Below, in pieces: positions 1 through 11,700 of a stretch of 64,000 nt of DNA. How positions within the stretch are numbered: position 1 is the first letter of the stretch; each line of letters opens with the position of its first letter. The notes under the pieces are model-generated. The model saw only the letters and a program-made list of their open reading frames with translations. It ran no database searches and was not told the DNA's origin. Source of the stretch: Toxotes chatareus (Eukaryota > Chordata > Actinopteri > Toxotidae); contig CM028896.1 of assembly GCA_016801885.1 (NCBI GenBank), positions 18,345,805-18,409,804 on the forward strand. Reading direction: 5' to 3'. Made by a program: the position numbers and the translations under genes.

Positions 1-854
1 ACGTGCTCCTGCCTCGTGCTGGAGTTTCTCTGCAGAAAAATCGCGTTTTAGATTAATTTAAAGACGAAATAACATCAACGGAAACAGAGTGCGAGAAACT
101 GAAAGAGCAAATGGCGGACAGGGTGTTCGCGAGGCTTCTTCTTCGCCTGCTCAGAAACAGCGTCCAGGTCAACTACCGCCGCCTGCCGGACTGGAGCACG
201 TGACACCTTCTTCCTCTTTTCATTGAACAAAAAACAGCAACATCAAACGGCGCGAAAGATTAATGCTTTGCTATGACGTCACTGTGAACAAGAATTGGTG
301 AAGTTCGTACGTTCAGTTTTTATAAGTTTTATTGTTTTACTTTGCTTAGAGTCACTGCTTCACTCCGTGTCAGGCGAGAACAATAAAACTAAACCCTGGA
401 TGTAAAAGATAAGTTGCATTATTTTGAATTGTTTGTAAATATCAGACATCAATCACCGTCCAGAGCAGAGTGTTTCCATCGTTAGCTGCAGAGACAGGGC
501 AGAAAAGATTTCAGGATTATTTTCAACATATTTAAATTTACTGAGTGAGGACAGATGAATTAACGCGTTTCCATTTGATTATTGAACCTGCACTACACTA
601 CAGCCTCTTATTAGATTTTATTGATGATCGATGAATAGAAAAATAATTAATTGAGGCAGATCGAAACGTTTGGAAGGTTTTATTTTGAAAACCTGGTACA
701 GGAAGCGGTTCTCGGAGCATCTCCCGTACGATTTTAGACCGGAAGTCTGCGTCAGTGCTGAGACCAGAACCGCAGACTAACTGAGACTCGGACTGAACTC
801 GTCTTGATTTATTCACGTGTTAACCCAAAACTTTTAGTTTCTTTTCAACACAAA
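1..854. other. Upstream region of ufc1, no recognised gene
   Basis: Positions 111-203 hold a 30-codon ATG ORF on the plus strand (starts MADRVFARLL, Arg/Leu-rich) that I do not recognise. Its ATG sits in an AAATGGCGG context, typical of a YY1-type promoter/start element, so this may be the first exon of another plus-strand gene or chance. The rest, to the ufc1 ATG, is AT-rich with one copy of a recurring TTTTATTTTGAAA motif at about 677-690. No TATA box or repeat family is recognised. Confidence 0.3.
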
Positions 855-1370
855 ATGGCTGACGAGGCCACGCGCAGGGCCGTGTCGCAGATCCCGCTGT
901 TGAAGACGCACGCGGGGCCACGAGACCGCGCTCTGTGGCCGCAGCGGCTGAAGGAGGAGTACCAGGCGCTGATCCGGTTCGTGGAACAGAATAAGGAGGC
1001 CGACAACGACTGGTTCCGCCTAGAGTCTAACGCGGACGGCACGCGTTGGACCGGCACGTGCTGGTTTATCCATGAGCTGCTGCGCTACGAGTTCCGGTTG
1101 GAGTTTGATATCCCGGTGACGTATCCGGACACTGCGCCCGAGGTGGCGGTCCCGGAGCTGGACGGGAAGACTGCCAAAATGTACCGCGGCGGGAAGATCT
1201 GCCTGACCGAGCACTTCGCGCCACTCTGGGCCCGCAACGCACCGCGCTTCGGTTTAGCGCACCTGATGGCGCTGGGACTCGGACCGTGGCTCGCCGTGGA
1301 GATCCCGGACCTGATCAGCAAGGGACTCGTGATCCACAAGGAGCGGCAGCGCGAGCCGGCGGCCGAGTGA
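855..1370 (+). CDS. ufc1: UFM1-conjugating enzyme E2 (Ufc1), intronless
   Basis: Predicted 171 residues (human UFC1 has 167). Ufc1 is the E2 of UFMylation: it takes UFM1 from UBA5 as a thioester and works with the UFL1 E3 at the ER. Seen here: the N-terminus MADEATRR, the block NDWFRLESN, the TAK motif (about 106-108) and the catalytic cysteine at 116 in GGKICLTEHF, then the conserved LAHLMALGLGPWLAVEIPDL stretch. The ATG at 855 was chosen because family similarity begins exactly there; the longer reading from 804 uses no ATG and adds unrelated residues. The ORF is uninterrupted and strongly GC-rich at third positions, unlike its AT-rich flanks. Human UFC1 is multi-exon, so an intronless copy suggests a retrogene or lineage intron loss. 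A polyadenylation hexamer follows at 1594-1599. It is convergent with abcc6. Confidence 0.95.
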   Translation: MADEATRRAVSQIPLLKTHAGPRDRALWPQRLKEEYQALIRFVEQNKEADNDWFRLESNADGTRWTGTCWFIHELLRYEFRLEFDIPVTYPDTAPEVAVPELDGKTAKMYRGGKICLTEHFAPLWARNAPRFGLAHLMALGLGPWLAVEIPDLISKGLVIHKERQREPAAE

Positions 1371-2792
1371 CGTCAGCGGGCGAAACGGGGGGGGGCTGTT
1401 TGTGTGTGGTTCAGAGTAAAAATTATGAAAAAATGAACTGAGTTTGGTGAAGAAGTCACTTACCCCGAGGTCCGACTGTAAATATTTAGAGAAAATTCCA
1501 ACAGCTGAAAGTGTCTCTGTCTTCTCCGTGTGATTCAGAGGGAGCGTCCATTCATTTACAGTGAAAATTATTGGTTATAATAGCGATCAATGTAATAAAG
1601 TTGTGAGTTGTTTGATCATAAAAATGATTGAAGAGCTGCAGTGATGACACGTCTGCTCCGATCAAAGTCTGTCAGTGGATGGTGGAAAACTAAAAGGATG
1701 AAAAAGTGAACAGATCTGGTGAAGGAGGTCACTCGCACCAACATCTAGTTAAAATTTAAGTTAAAACTATTCGTTACTATTAGTTTGTAACACAAACTGA
1801 GATTTCAGAGTCTGATCCAGATTAAAAATTATGAAAAACGAACAGTTTGGTGGAGAGGAGGCCCCGCAACAGACTCAGGGGACAGATTTTTATCTGAAGC
1901 GTCAGAGGATGTGCGTCATCAGCCGATGTCACCATACAATACCTGTGACGCCTCACACACACACACATTCTTGTCTGACTGTCTTTGTGGCGACACAGAC
2001 TGACATGCTCGTTTTCTGTCCCGGAAAAAAAAACTGACCCACCTCAGCGGCTGTGGCCACAGCGTCACGCTTCACGTTTCTCAAACTAAACCTCAGAGAC
2101 TGGTATTAAACAGTATTATTACACTACTCAGTCAGTTCATTCATAACATTTTCATTCATTGATTTTTTTTAGTAAGTAAACATCAGAGATGCTGAAACCA
2201 TCCCGACAGCATCTGTCACTGCACCGTACACAATAAACCATGTTCTCATGTTTCATCAGAACATTAACGTTTCTGTTCAGGTTCAACAAGTCTGCTGAAA
2301 ATAATCTGCTGTACATGAATGAATGATGTTCATCATTAATATTCAGAGACATGTTTCAGAGCTCGTAGCAGATGAACGGATGAGTGAACGTGTAAACGGC
2401 GCTCAGGTTTCTGCAGGGTCTGACACAGCTGACAGCCACAGAGCAGAGAATTCACTCTGTTATCATTCTGAAATACACGTGTGAAACATCCACGTTGCCA
2501 ACATCACAACTTATCTAATGCTAAACATTTATTAAGTCATGTATATGAAGTCGCCTTTCTTTGTTTGCGTGACTCCTGTGATTTCTGAGTGAATTCTTCA
2601 GTAAAATTTATCTTTTCTGGTGAAGTTTGTCGTTTATTTTCTTGATTTAGTGATAAATAATTCTTTGCTTGTCAAAACAACTTTGCAAAACCCATAAATG
2701 TTCATGTTCTGTCACTGAACAATAACAGTTTTGAGGTGAATGAAAGGTGCGGTCTCTACACCTGTCCAGCGTCACTGTCCTTTTGTCTCACG
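1371..2792. other. ufc1-abcc6 convergent intergenic region
   Basis: Contains an AATAAA at 1594-1599 for ufc1 and, for abcc6 on the minus strand, a TTTATT (AATAAA on the other strand) at 2633-2638. Three diverged direct copies of a short module with the core ATGAAAAA followed by GAACAG and TGGTGAAG lie near 1425, 1699 and 1830. The remainder is AT-rich and shows no coding signal. Confidence 0.5.
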
Positions 2793-5700
2793 TCAAACCA
2801 AACCAGCCTCAGCACACAGCTGGTAGAAGCGACCCTGCAGCTGGATGAGCTGAGAGGGGGAGTCCATTTCTGCAATGCGGCCTTGGTCCATCACGATTAC
2901 CCTGAGGACAGAGACACGACGTGAGACACAAGAGTCACACGACTCTCAGAGAGACAGCAAGACTCAGACCAGTCACAGCTCTGTCTCTGTAACAGGGCCC
3001 CAGTTAGACTGACGTCCTGAGACAGAACTCATCACTCTGAACGAAGCCCCTCTCTGGTCTCATTGGACTGACACAGACAGACACACACAGCAGTTTCATG
3101 TATAAACTTACATGTTAAAACGCACGCAGGGTCACTTCCCTTTCCATCCATGAAACGTGTCAGATGTTTCCAGAGCTGAAGTTACCTGCTGCAGGTGTTA
3201 CAGACAATCATTGATCCGATTCTGCCTGAACACCTACCTGAGTCTGAACACTCATCTCAAACTAAGAGCACAGAAGTAACTTTCATCTGTGACCAGAAAA
3301 CGAACAAAAGTCACAGTGAATACTGAAAATATGAAAACACCAAAACCAAAAACCACAACGGCTGCTTCTCCAACGCTAGTGTCGCTAAACAGCGCGGGCA
3401 GAGGAGACGCTACCTGTTGGAATCCATGATGGTGTTGAGGCGATGAGCGATGGTTAGGACTGTGCAGTCATCGAACTGAGTACGGATGGTGGACTGGATC
3501 AGCTGGTCTGTCCTCAGGTCTACAGATGCCGTGGCTTCATCCAGAACCAGGATCCTGGTCTTCCTGAGCAAAGCTCTGGCCAAACACAGCAGCTGCCGCT
3601 GACCAAGGCTGCAGGCAAACACATGACAGCGTCATGACCTCTGACCTGTTCTCCAAAACGTTCCTGATCACTGGTCAGGTGAAGTAAAACTGTGTAAACA
3701 TGTAGAAATGTGCAGGCGTGTGACGCTGCGTTTACACATTTCTGTTGTAAATATATTTTATCTCTTCTCATGAAAATGAGTGACTGATTTATTATTGATA
3801 GATAAAGTGAATCTTTATTGATCAGTTTCTTCTTCTGTGAGTCCTGAAAGAACATGTCTGAAAACAAACTTATTCCAAACTTCAGTGTAACAGTGTGTGA
3901 AGCTCAGTCTGAGTTCACCTGAGTTCAGCCTCGTGTCCATATAGACATGTTGACATGGGTTCATAAATGCATGTGAGACTAAATGAGTCCAGCTCGGTCG
4001 ACACCATCCTGCGTACCACTGGGATTATTTAACACTTTATCAGAAACGTGACGCCGTGTCAGTGCCGTCATTCAGGAAACCAGTGTTTCCTGCTGTGTGA
4101 GAACGACACATCGCCCCCTGCTGTCAGATAAATGTTGTCCAGGTGTGTAGTGGGTAGGTCTACCTGAGGTTCTCTCCACCTTCACAGCATTGATGGTTCA
4201 GTTTTTGTGGCAGTGCTGATACAAAGCGGCTGAGGTGAACCAGGTCCAGGGCTTTCCACAGATCTTCATCTGAACAGGTGTCACAGGGATCCAGGTTCAT
4301 CCTCAGAGAACCAGAGAATAGCACCGGTTCCTGGAAACACAACAGTCCAAGTTACCACTCAGCTGGACACCTGGCCATGGCACTCACCTGTCTGCCACGG
4401 CACTCGCCTGTCGGCCAGCTCACCTGTCTGTCAGTGGTCAGACACCATCAGACCTGAAGGAGCTCATGGTTCCCTGTTACCCCACTAGAACATGGTGCTT
4501 CCAGCCCCAGAACCCAGCCTTACTGTGGTTCCTGGACTAAGATCCTCCAGCTCTCAGGCTCGGGTCTGGGTCTGGGAGGCAGACCCGCTCCATGTGATAA
4601 ACCTTAGAGTCAGTTCTGGTTCAGGTTTTCCTTGAACCATCTCCTAGTTAAGCTGCTATAGGCTCAGACTGCTGGGGGACTTCCCATGATGCACCTCTCT
4701 CCTGACTCAGGTCCTTCTCTCAGAGCTGTGGAGTGTGGATCAGTGGGCCACCTCCTGCCCCATCATTACTCTCATTAATTATTATGATTATTAGTCCTGT
4801 TATTACTGTTATTATTAACCCTGTTAACTCCTTTTCCCCTGGTATGATTTGACGACACGCCCCTTCCTGTTTTCTGTCAGAGTAAAGGACTCACTGAAGT
4901 GGAAGGACCGACCTGAGGGATGATGGTGATCCTGGATCTGAGATCATGAAGGCCGATCTGAGAAATGTCGATCCCGTCGATAAAGATTTGTCCTTTTGCC
5001 GCTTCCTGAATCCTGAAGATTGCCAAAGCGAGAGAAGATTTTCCGGCTCCCGTTCTTCCAACGATCCCGACCTGACAATTCAGAGTCATCAGACAGACCC
5101 AGCTCAGGTTTTAACTTCAGAACTTTTCATGTTTGTGGTTTAACTCGTGTTCGTTGCTCGTGTTTCTGCTGCCTCAGGATGGATCATGAAGTTTCATACT
5201 GACCTTCTCTCTGTTCTGGATGTTGATGGAAATGTCCTTTAAGGCCCAGTCCAGACCTTTACGGTACTGCAGTCCGTAACCCTCAAACCAAAGCGTTCCT
5301 GTCGTCGGCCAGGCTGCCGGCAGAACGCTACCCTCCACGGTCCACGCCGCCTGCGAAGGCGAATCGGGTCAGACCGACGGCGTCATGAGCCAGAGACATG
5401 GAAACAAGGTCAAGCACGAGGACGTTAAAGAAACAGAGAGACAAAAATAAAACACACTGTCATCCATCAAACACACAGAGACGTCTCACCTGTTCCACTG
5501 CACGCCCTACAGTCTGAGGGAAAGATTCCCAGCATGCACCAGGCGTACGGACGCAGGCTCGGTCTGTGTGTGACGTGAGTGCAGGTGGTGAGATGGTGTC
5601 ACCTGTATCCACACTACGATACAGGAAACGGCCTGTGATTGGTTGACTGGGCCTTAGCCTGTGTGTGTGTGTGTTACCTGTTCATCTCCCGCTCACCTGC

Positions 5701-8700
5701 ACAGCCACGTCTCATCAGTGTGTCGGTCTGTTGTTCCTCGTTTCCATGTCTCAGGTGAGCAGTTACCTACCATGTCCAGCTCTGTCCTCATTGTCCGTCT
5801 CTTGTTTGGATCACCGCCTCATCACCTGCTCAGAACCACTCACCTGTCCCACTCTACCTGCTGCTCTCCTACATGCGTATACACACACACACACACACAC
5901 ATAGACAGACACACAGACGGACACACACACACTGACACACACACAGCGAACCTCTTTGGGCGTGCTGTCGTACTCCTTCACTCGTTCCACCGACACGATG
6001 TTGTTTTCCACGTCTGTCCAGGATCGAACGATCCAGCTCAGGATTCCTGTGACCTGCAGAAGGTGAACGCCCACAGACAGCAGGTGATCACATGACCACA
6101 GACGGTCTCTGAGCTGCAGCCTGCAGCGGACAGGAAGCTCAGCCACAGGTGATCACTTCATGTGTTTTTCACCTGCAGAGAGTGTGAAACGGCCAATCCC
6201 ACGATGCCCGGGCTCAGTTCATCCCGCCCTCGCACCGACAGGATGGCTGCGGCCAAAACCAGCAGATTCCCCAGGAACTCCAGATTCACGGCCAGCCACC
6301 TGACAGACAGGGAGTCATCTCGAACATATCGAACCATCACGTATTCTTATTGTCAAACATCAGAAATACAGAATCCCGATCGTGAGTGTTCACCGAGTTA
6401 CAGCGGGTTACGTATCCTGAACGCACCTGGTGGCAACAAAGCGTGGAAAGTAAGCTTCCTGGTTGCTGTCGATGCGGCGGCCGGCCTGCAGGATGAAGCG
6501 CTGCTGCTCGCCAAAGGCTCGGATGACAGTGGCACCGTGCACCGTCTCGCTGAAGTGGCTGTAGATCGGCGAGCGGCTCGCTGCCTCCAGGCGCCGCAGC
6601 TGACACGATGACGCCACGTAGAAACTCTGGAGACCGGAAACGAATCATTAATATTTCTTCACTTCAAGCTCACAGAGGACAGTCAGGAGACACCGTTACC
6701 TGTATGAAGATGTAGATGCAGGTGAGGGGGAGGAGCACCAGCCCTGTGAAGGGTGTGGCCAACAACACAATGATGCACACCTCCAGCAGCTTGAACAGGT
6801 AGCCCAACATCATCTTCAGCCCGTCGGGGATCATGCAGTCGATGGCGTCCATCTCCTTCGAGAAGCGGTTCAGGAGGTTTCCGCTGGGTGTGGCCTCAAA
6901 GAACGACATGGGCGAGCGAAGCACGCTGTGGAGGAGGTCGGCGTGAAGGTGACGCGACGCCACGATCCCGCCCAGAGCGATAGCGAGCGTCGTCCCAAAC
7001 ATCGCCATCCCTGAAAGACATGATGACGTCACCAGGGAAACAGGACAGTTTCGTTATTTTGGATGTTGTAATGTAAACGCTCCAACGTGGGAGGATCAGA
7101 GACGTGTCAATGAATCGTCATGGCAACAAGTGCTGAGAGGACACACTCATCTGCCTCCCTCTCTCCCCCTCCTCTCCCTCCCTCCTTCCCTCTCTCTCCC
7201 TCCCTTCCTCCTGCTTTCTCTCTCACCCCCCCCCACCCGACTCACCCTGGGTGAGGCCCAATGAAGCGAACAGGCTCAGCCTCAGCTCATGTTCGGTCTC
7301 AGTGCTGTTGGACGCCGCCTCGTCGGCCCAGAGGCTCAGCCAATAGTTGTAGGCCAGAGAGGAAGCCTGCTGGAAGGCGCAGAGGAAGATGATGGTGGTG
7401 ATGAAGGTCAGGCCGACGGTGTTGAAGTACTCTCTGTACGTCTGCAGCTTCACCTGACGACACGAGAGCTGCGTTAATGCACTCCGCTCAGTGAGTCTGT
7501 TCCTGCCGCCGCTCTGAAGAAATCCTCCGTCAATGACACAAAGACAAACATTGGACGTCGCAATGACGACGAGAAGGAGCCCTCACCTTCCCTGTACGAA
7601 CCCGGTCGGCCTCCGTCAGTTTACCAGCATCGTCAGAGAAATCCGGGTCAGGGTCGGCCTCCGTCACCTGAACACTGGCACTGCTCAGATCACAGCTGGA
7701 GGACACAGAGACACAGAGACACACAGAGACAGAGAGAGAGACAGAGAGATACAGAGACACAGAGACACACAGAGACAGAGAGAGAGACAGAGAGATACAG
7801 AGACAGAGAGACACAAAGAGACAGAGAGAGAGACAGAGAGAGAGACAGAGAGACAGAGAGACAGAGACACAGAGACACACAGAGACAGAGAGAGAGACAG
7901 AGAGATACAGAGACAGAGAGACACAGAGACGCAGAGAGAGACAGAGACACATAGAGAGACACAGAGACAGAGGCACAGAGAGAGACACAGAGGCAGAGAC
8001 ACAGAGACATGATGTGAAGGTTCATACGGGGGAAAGACACCGACAAACGAGACAGACAGGACGCTTCATCTCAAGAGTCTTTGTGACGTTTCCGTCCTCA
8101 GCTGTCGAACACGTGACAGAAGGCGACTGATGCTTCAGCTGTAACAGGTTTGGATGTTCACTGGTTATTTTTGCCATGTGATTATAGGACAATATGACAG
8201 CTTCATCCTTGGGGACAGAGGCTGCTTATGTCTGTCCCCTGCCACCTTCCTATGAGTAATGGCTATGAAGGACAAGTCCAGACTATGAGGGACATGATGT
8301 GCAGCTCTGTCTCTCTCTTTACCTTATCAGCTGTTCCTGAGAGAGATCAATGGAGAAATCAGTCACACTGAGGCGAGACACCGACTTCCTGTTACCTGCA
8401 CACACACACACACAGAGATAAACATGATACAGGTAAACCTGTGATTTTCACACCAACATTCCGACTGTTCCGAGCTTCTTCACGTGATTCCCAACTTCGA
8501 GGCCGCTTTTAGCACTAGTTTAATGCTAAATTCATGTGTAAGGTACAGCTCTACCGAATTTAAGGTCATCAGAGATAGTTCGGTTATCACAATCCCACCG
8601 AAGCTGAAATCCGCACTCAGAAGACAGGGGCTCCTGAGGACGACGGAGTGGCGCAGCAGAGTACGGGGAGCAGCCGGCAAGAGGAAGCGATGCTCCCGAA

Positions 8701-11700
8701 AAAAAAGAGAGGAAAGCGAGCAGGCGCGTTAGTCCGGCTGAAGGCCAGCAGGCCGCCGATTCCAACTCTCTTTCCAACGTCCGCTCCCTGGAAAACAAAG
8801 TGGATCTGTTACGCCTGAGGCTGAGTGTTTCCACGGAGATGAGGAACTGTGCCTCACGGAAACCTGGTTAAACCACAACATGCCAGACTAAAGGCATGGC
8901 ACAAAGAAGACTGTCACTGTGTGGCCCAGTGATGCAGCCTCTGTGCTCCAGGACAGTCAGTGCACAGACTGGCAGGTCTTCAGGGAGGCAGCCACATATG
9001 AGGGAGAGGTGGACCTCGAGGAATACACCTCCTCCGTCCTCGGCTTCATCTCCAAGTGTGCTGATGACGTCGCCACCACCAGGACAGTAACCTGCTTCTC
9101 AAACCAGAAACCTTGGCTGAATGCTGAGGTCAGAGCTCTGCTGAAAGCTAGGGATGCTGCGTTCAGGGCAGGTGAGGCATCAGTGCTGAGAGTGGCGAGG
9201 AAAGAGCTGACAGCGGGCATCTCGAGGGCCAAAGCCACATATGCTCAGAAAATTCAGGGTCACTTCACCTCCAACGACCCCCGGAGCATGTGGAAGGGCA
9301 TCAAGCGCATCACAAACCACAACACCAGGGATGCACAATGCCCACTAGACCCCTCCCTGCCAGAGGCACTCAATAGGTTCTATGCCCGCTTCGAGGACCC
9401 TGACCCCCCCCCCCCCTCCCGCACCAGACTCACACCACCCCCCGGTGACACACCCCTCAGTGTGACCACAGCTGACGTGAGGAGAACCCTCATAAGAATT
9501 AACCCCCGCAAAGCTGCAGGCCCCGACAACATCCCAGGGTGGGTTCTGAGGGACTGTGCTCATCAGCTGTCTGAGGTGCTGACGGACATTTTCAACACCT
9601 CACTGTCACCGCATCTGTCCCCACCTGCTTAAAGACTGCCACAATTGTCCCCGTCCCCAAGTGCTCCACAGTGACAGGCCCCAATGACTACCGACTCATA
9701 GCTCTGATCCTTGTAGTCATGAAGTGCTTTGAGAGGCTGGTCATGGGCCACATCAAAGACTCCATCAATGTCACTGTGGACCCCCACCAGTACGCCTACA
9801 GGAAGAACCGCTCCACTGATGACGCCATCTCATCAGTGGTCCACACAACCCTCACCCACCTGGAGAGCAGGAACTCATATGTCCGTTTGCTCTTCCTGGA
9901 CTTCTCATCTGCCTTCAATACCATCATCCCACAGACCCTGGTACAGAAGCTCTCCCTCCTCGGTCTGAGTCCCACACTGGGGAACTGGGTCTTGGACTTT
10001 CTGACCAACAGAACACAGACTGTCAGAATCCACAACACCATCTCCTCCTCCATCACCCTCAGCACTGGCTCGCCGCAGGGCTGTGTGCTGAGCCCCCTCC
10101 TGTTCACCCTGCTGACATATGACTGCTCGGCGAGACACCCTAGCTGTCATATAGTGAAGTTCGCGGATGACACAGCAGTAGTGGGACACATCCCCGACAA
10201 TGATGAGTCAGAGAGGAGGTGGAACATCTGGAGCAGTGGTGCAGAAACAACAACCTCTGCATCAATGTGGAAAAGACCAAGGAGATGGTGGTGGATTTCA
10301 GAAGAGACAGGCGCCCTCTCCCCCCCCTGCACATCGGAGGAGCAGCTGTGGAGGTGGTCTCCAGCTTCAGGTACCTGGGTGTGCACATCACCGAGGACCT
10401 CACCTGGAACACCAACACATCTCATCTGGTCAGGAAGGCCCACCAGCGCCTCTACTTCCTAAGGAAGCTGCGGCGAGCTGGACTTGGAGGCTCAGTCCTG
10501 AGGAGCTTCTATCACTGTGCAGTGGAGAGTGTCCGGAGCAGGACCACCAGGCTCAGCAACAGATTCTTCCCTGAAGCTGTAAGGCTGCTGAACTCTAGCC
10601 CTGCCCTGTAGACTCCCCCCTTCCCTCCTCACCACACACTGACAGCCCTGCACTACAACACTTTGTCTGTTCCTATAGGTGCAATACACGGACTACCTCT
10701 GCACTACCACTACCTCCTACTTGCACATGAGTATTTAGGCATGTGCTAACTTCGGCTTCCTTATCTTATTTTTTTACTTTATTTGTTAATTGTTTAAATT
10801 TCACAATGTTTATATATTTCTGCTCTAATATTTATTTTATTTCTCTAATGTTATATTTATTTTTCTACTATTGTTTATATGTTTATATTTTCTACTCTAA
10901 TGTTTATACTATTGCCCTTATGTTTATATTTCATTCTTGTTCACGTCTTGCTCTGAATGGCTTAAACTGGGACCTGAGTACTAATTTCGTACCATAACAT
11001 GTAAATGTCCTGGTATGACAATAAAGTTCCTTGATCCTTGATTCTGAACCTGCTGACGTTAGAATCCATGATGTTCGTGACTCAGCTTTAAAAATCTCAC
11101 AGAGAATTCACTGTTTGGTTTCTGAGGTTTAGTTCTCGGGTTAGTTTGGTTACTGGTTACTGGTTTGATCCCACTGTTGGACTCGTGTCTCACTCTTGTC
11201 TCGGACGGTGCTGCTCTCTCTGCCATGGTTTCCACCGAAGGTTTGAATTAATTTGGCGAAGGCTCCCTCTCTGTCCATCAGCTCCATGTAGGAGCCCATC
11301 TCAGAAATCTGACCGTCCTCCATCACCACGACCACGTCTGCTTCAGACAGGACGCTGAGGCCATGAGTCACCAGCACCCGGGTCTGAAAGAAAAGAAAAC
11401 AACACAAGGTTTAATAACATCAACAACACGTCACAGGCTTCAGACGAGACTGGTCCAAACCGGACAGATGCATCTGGACCAGGTATCTCCTGTACGTTTA
11501 GGGACCATAGAAGAAGACAGTCATGATCCTAGGGTTCAGAAGGTCGCACACTTTTCAGATCGCTGCCTGTGAGTGTTAACACAACGTTAACACACAGGGC
11601 GGATGGATTCATCACGAGAGGGTGAGCAGCAGTCCTCAGTGTGCACATCGCCAAGGACCTCCCCTCGTCACTACACATGGACAACATGGTGGCCTCACCT

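Noticed and set aside
7530..8046. Long Ser/Leu/Cys ORFs and Arg/Glu/Thr ORFs on opposite strands
   Set aside because: Products of the (GACAGA)n repeat; only the abcc6 exon 7587-7695 is coding there.
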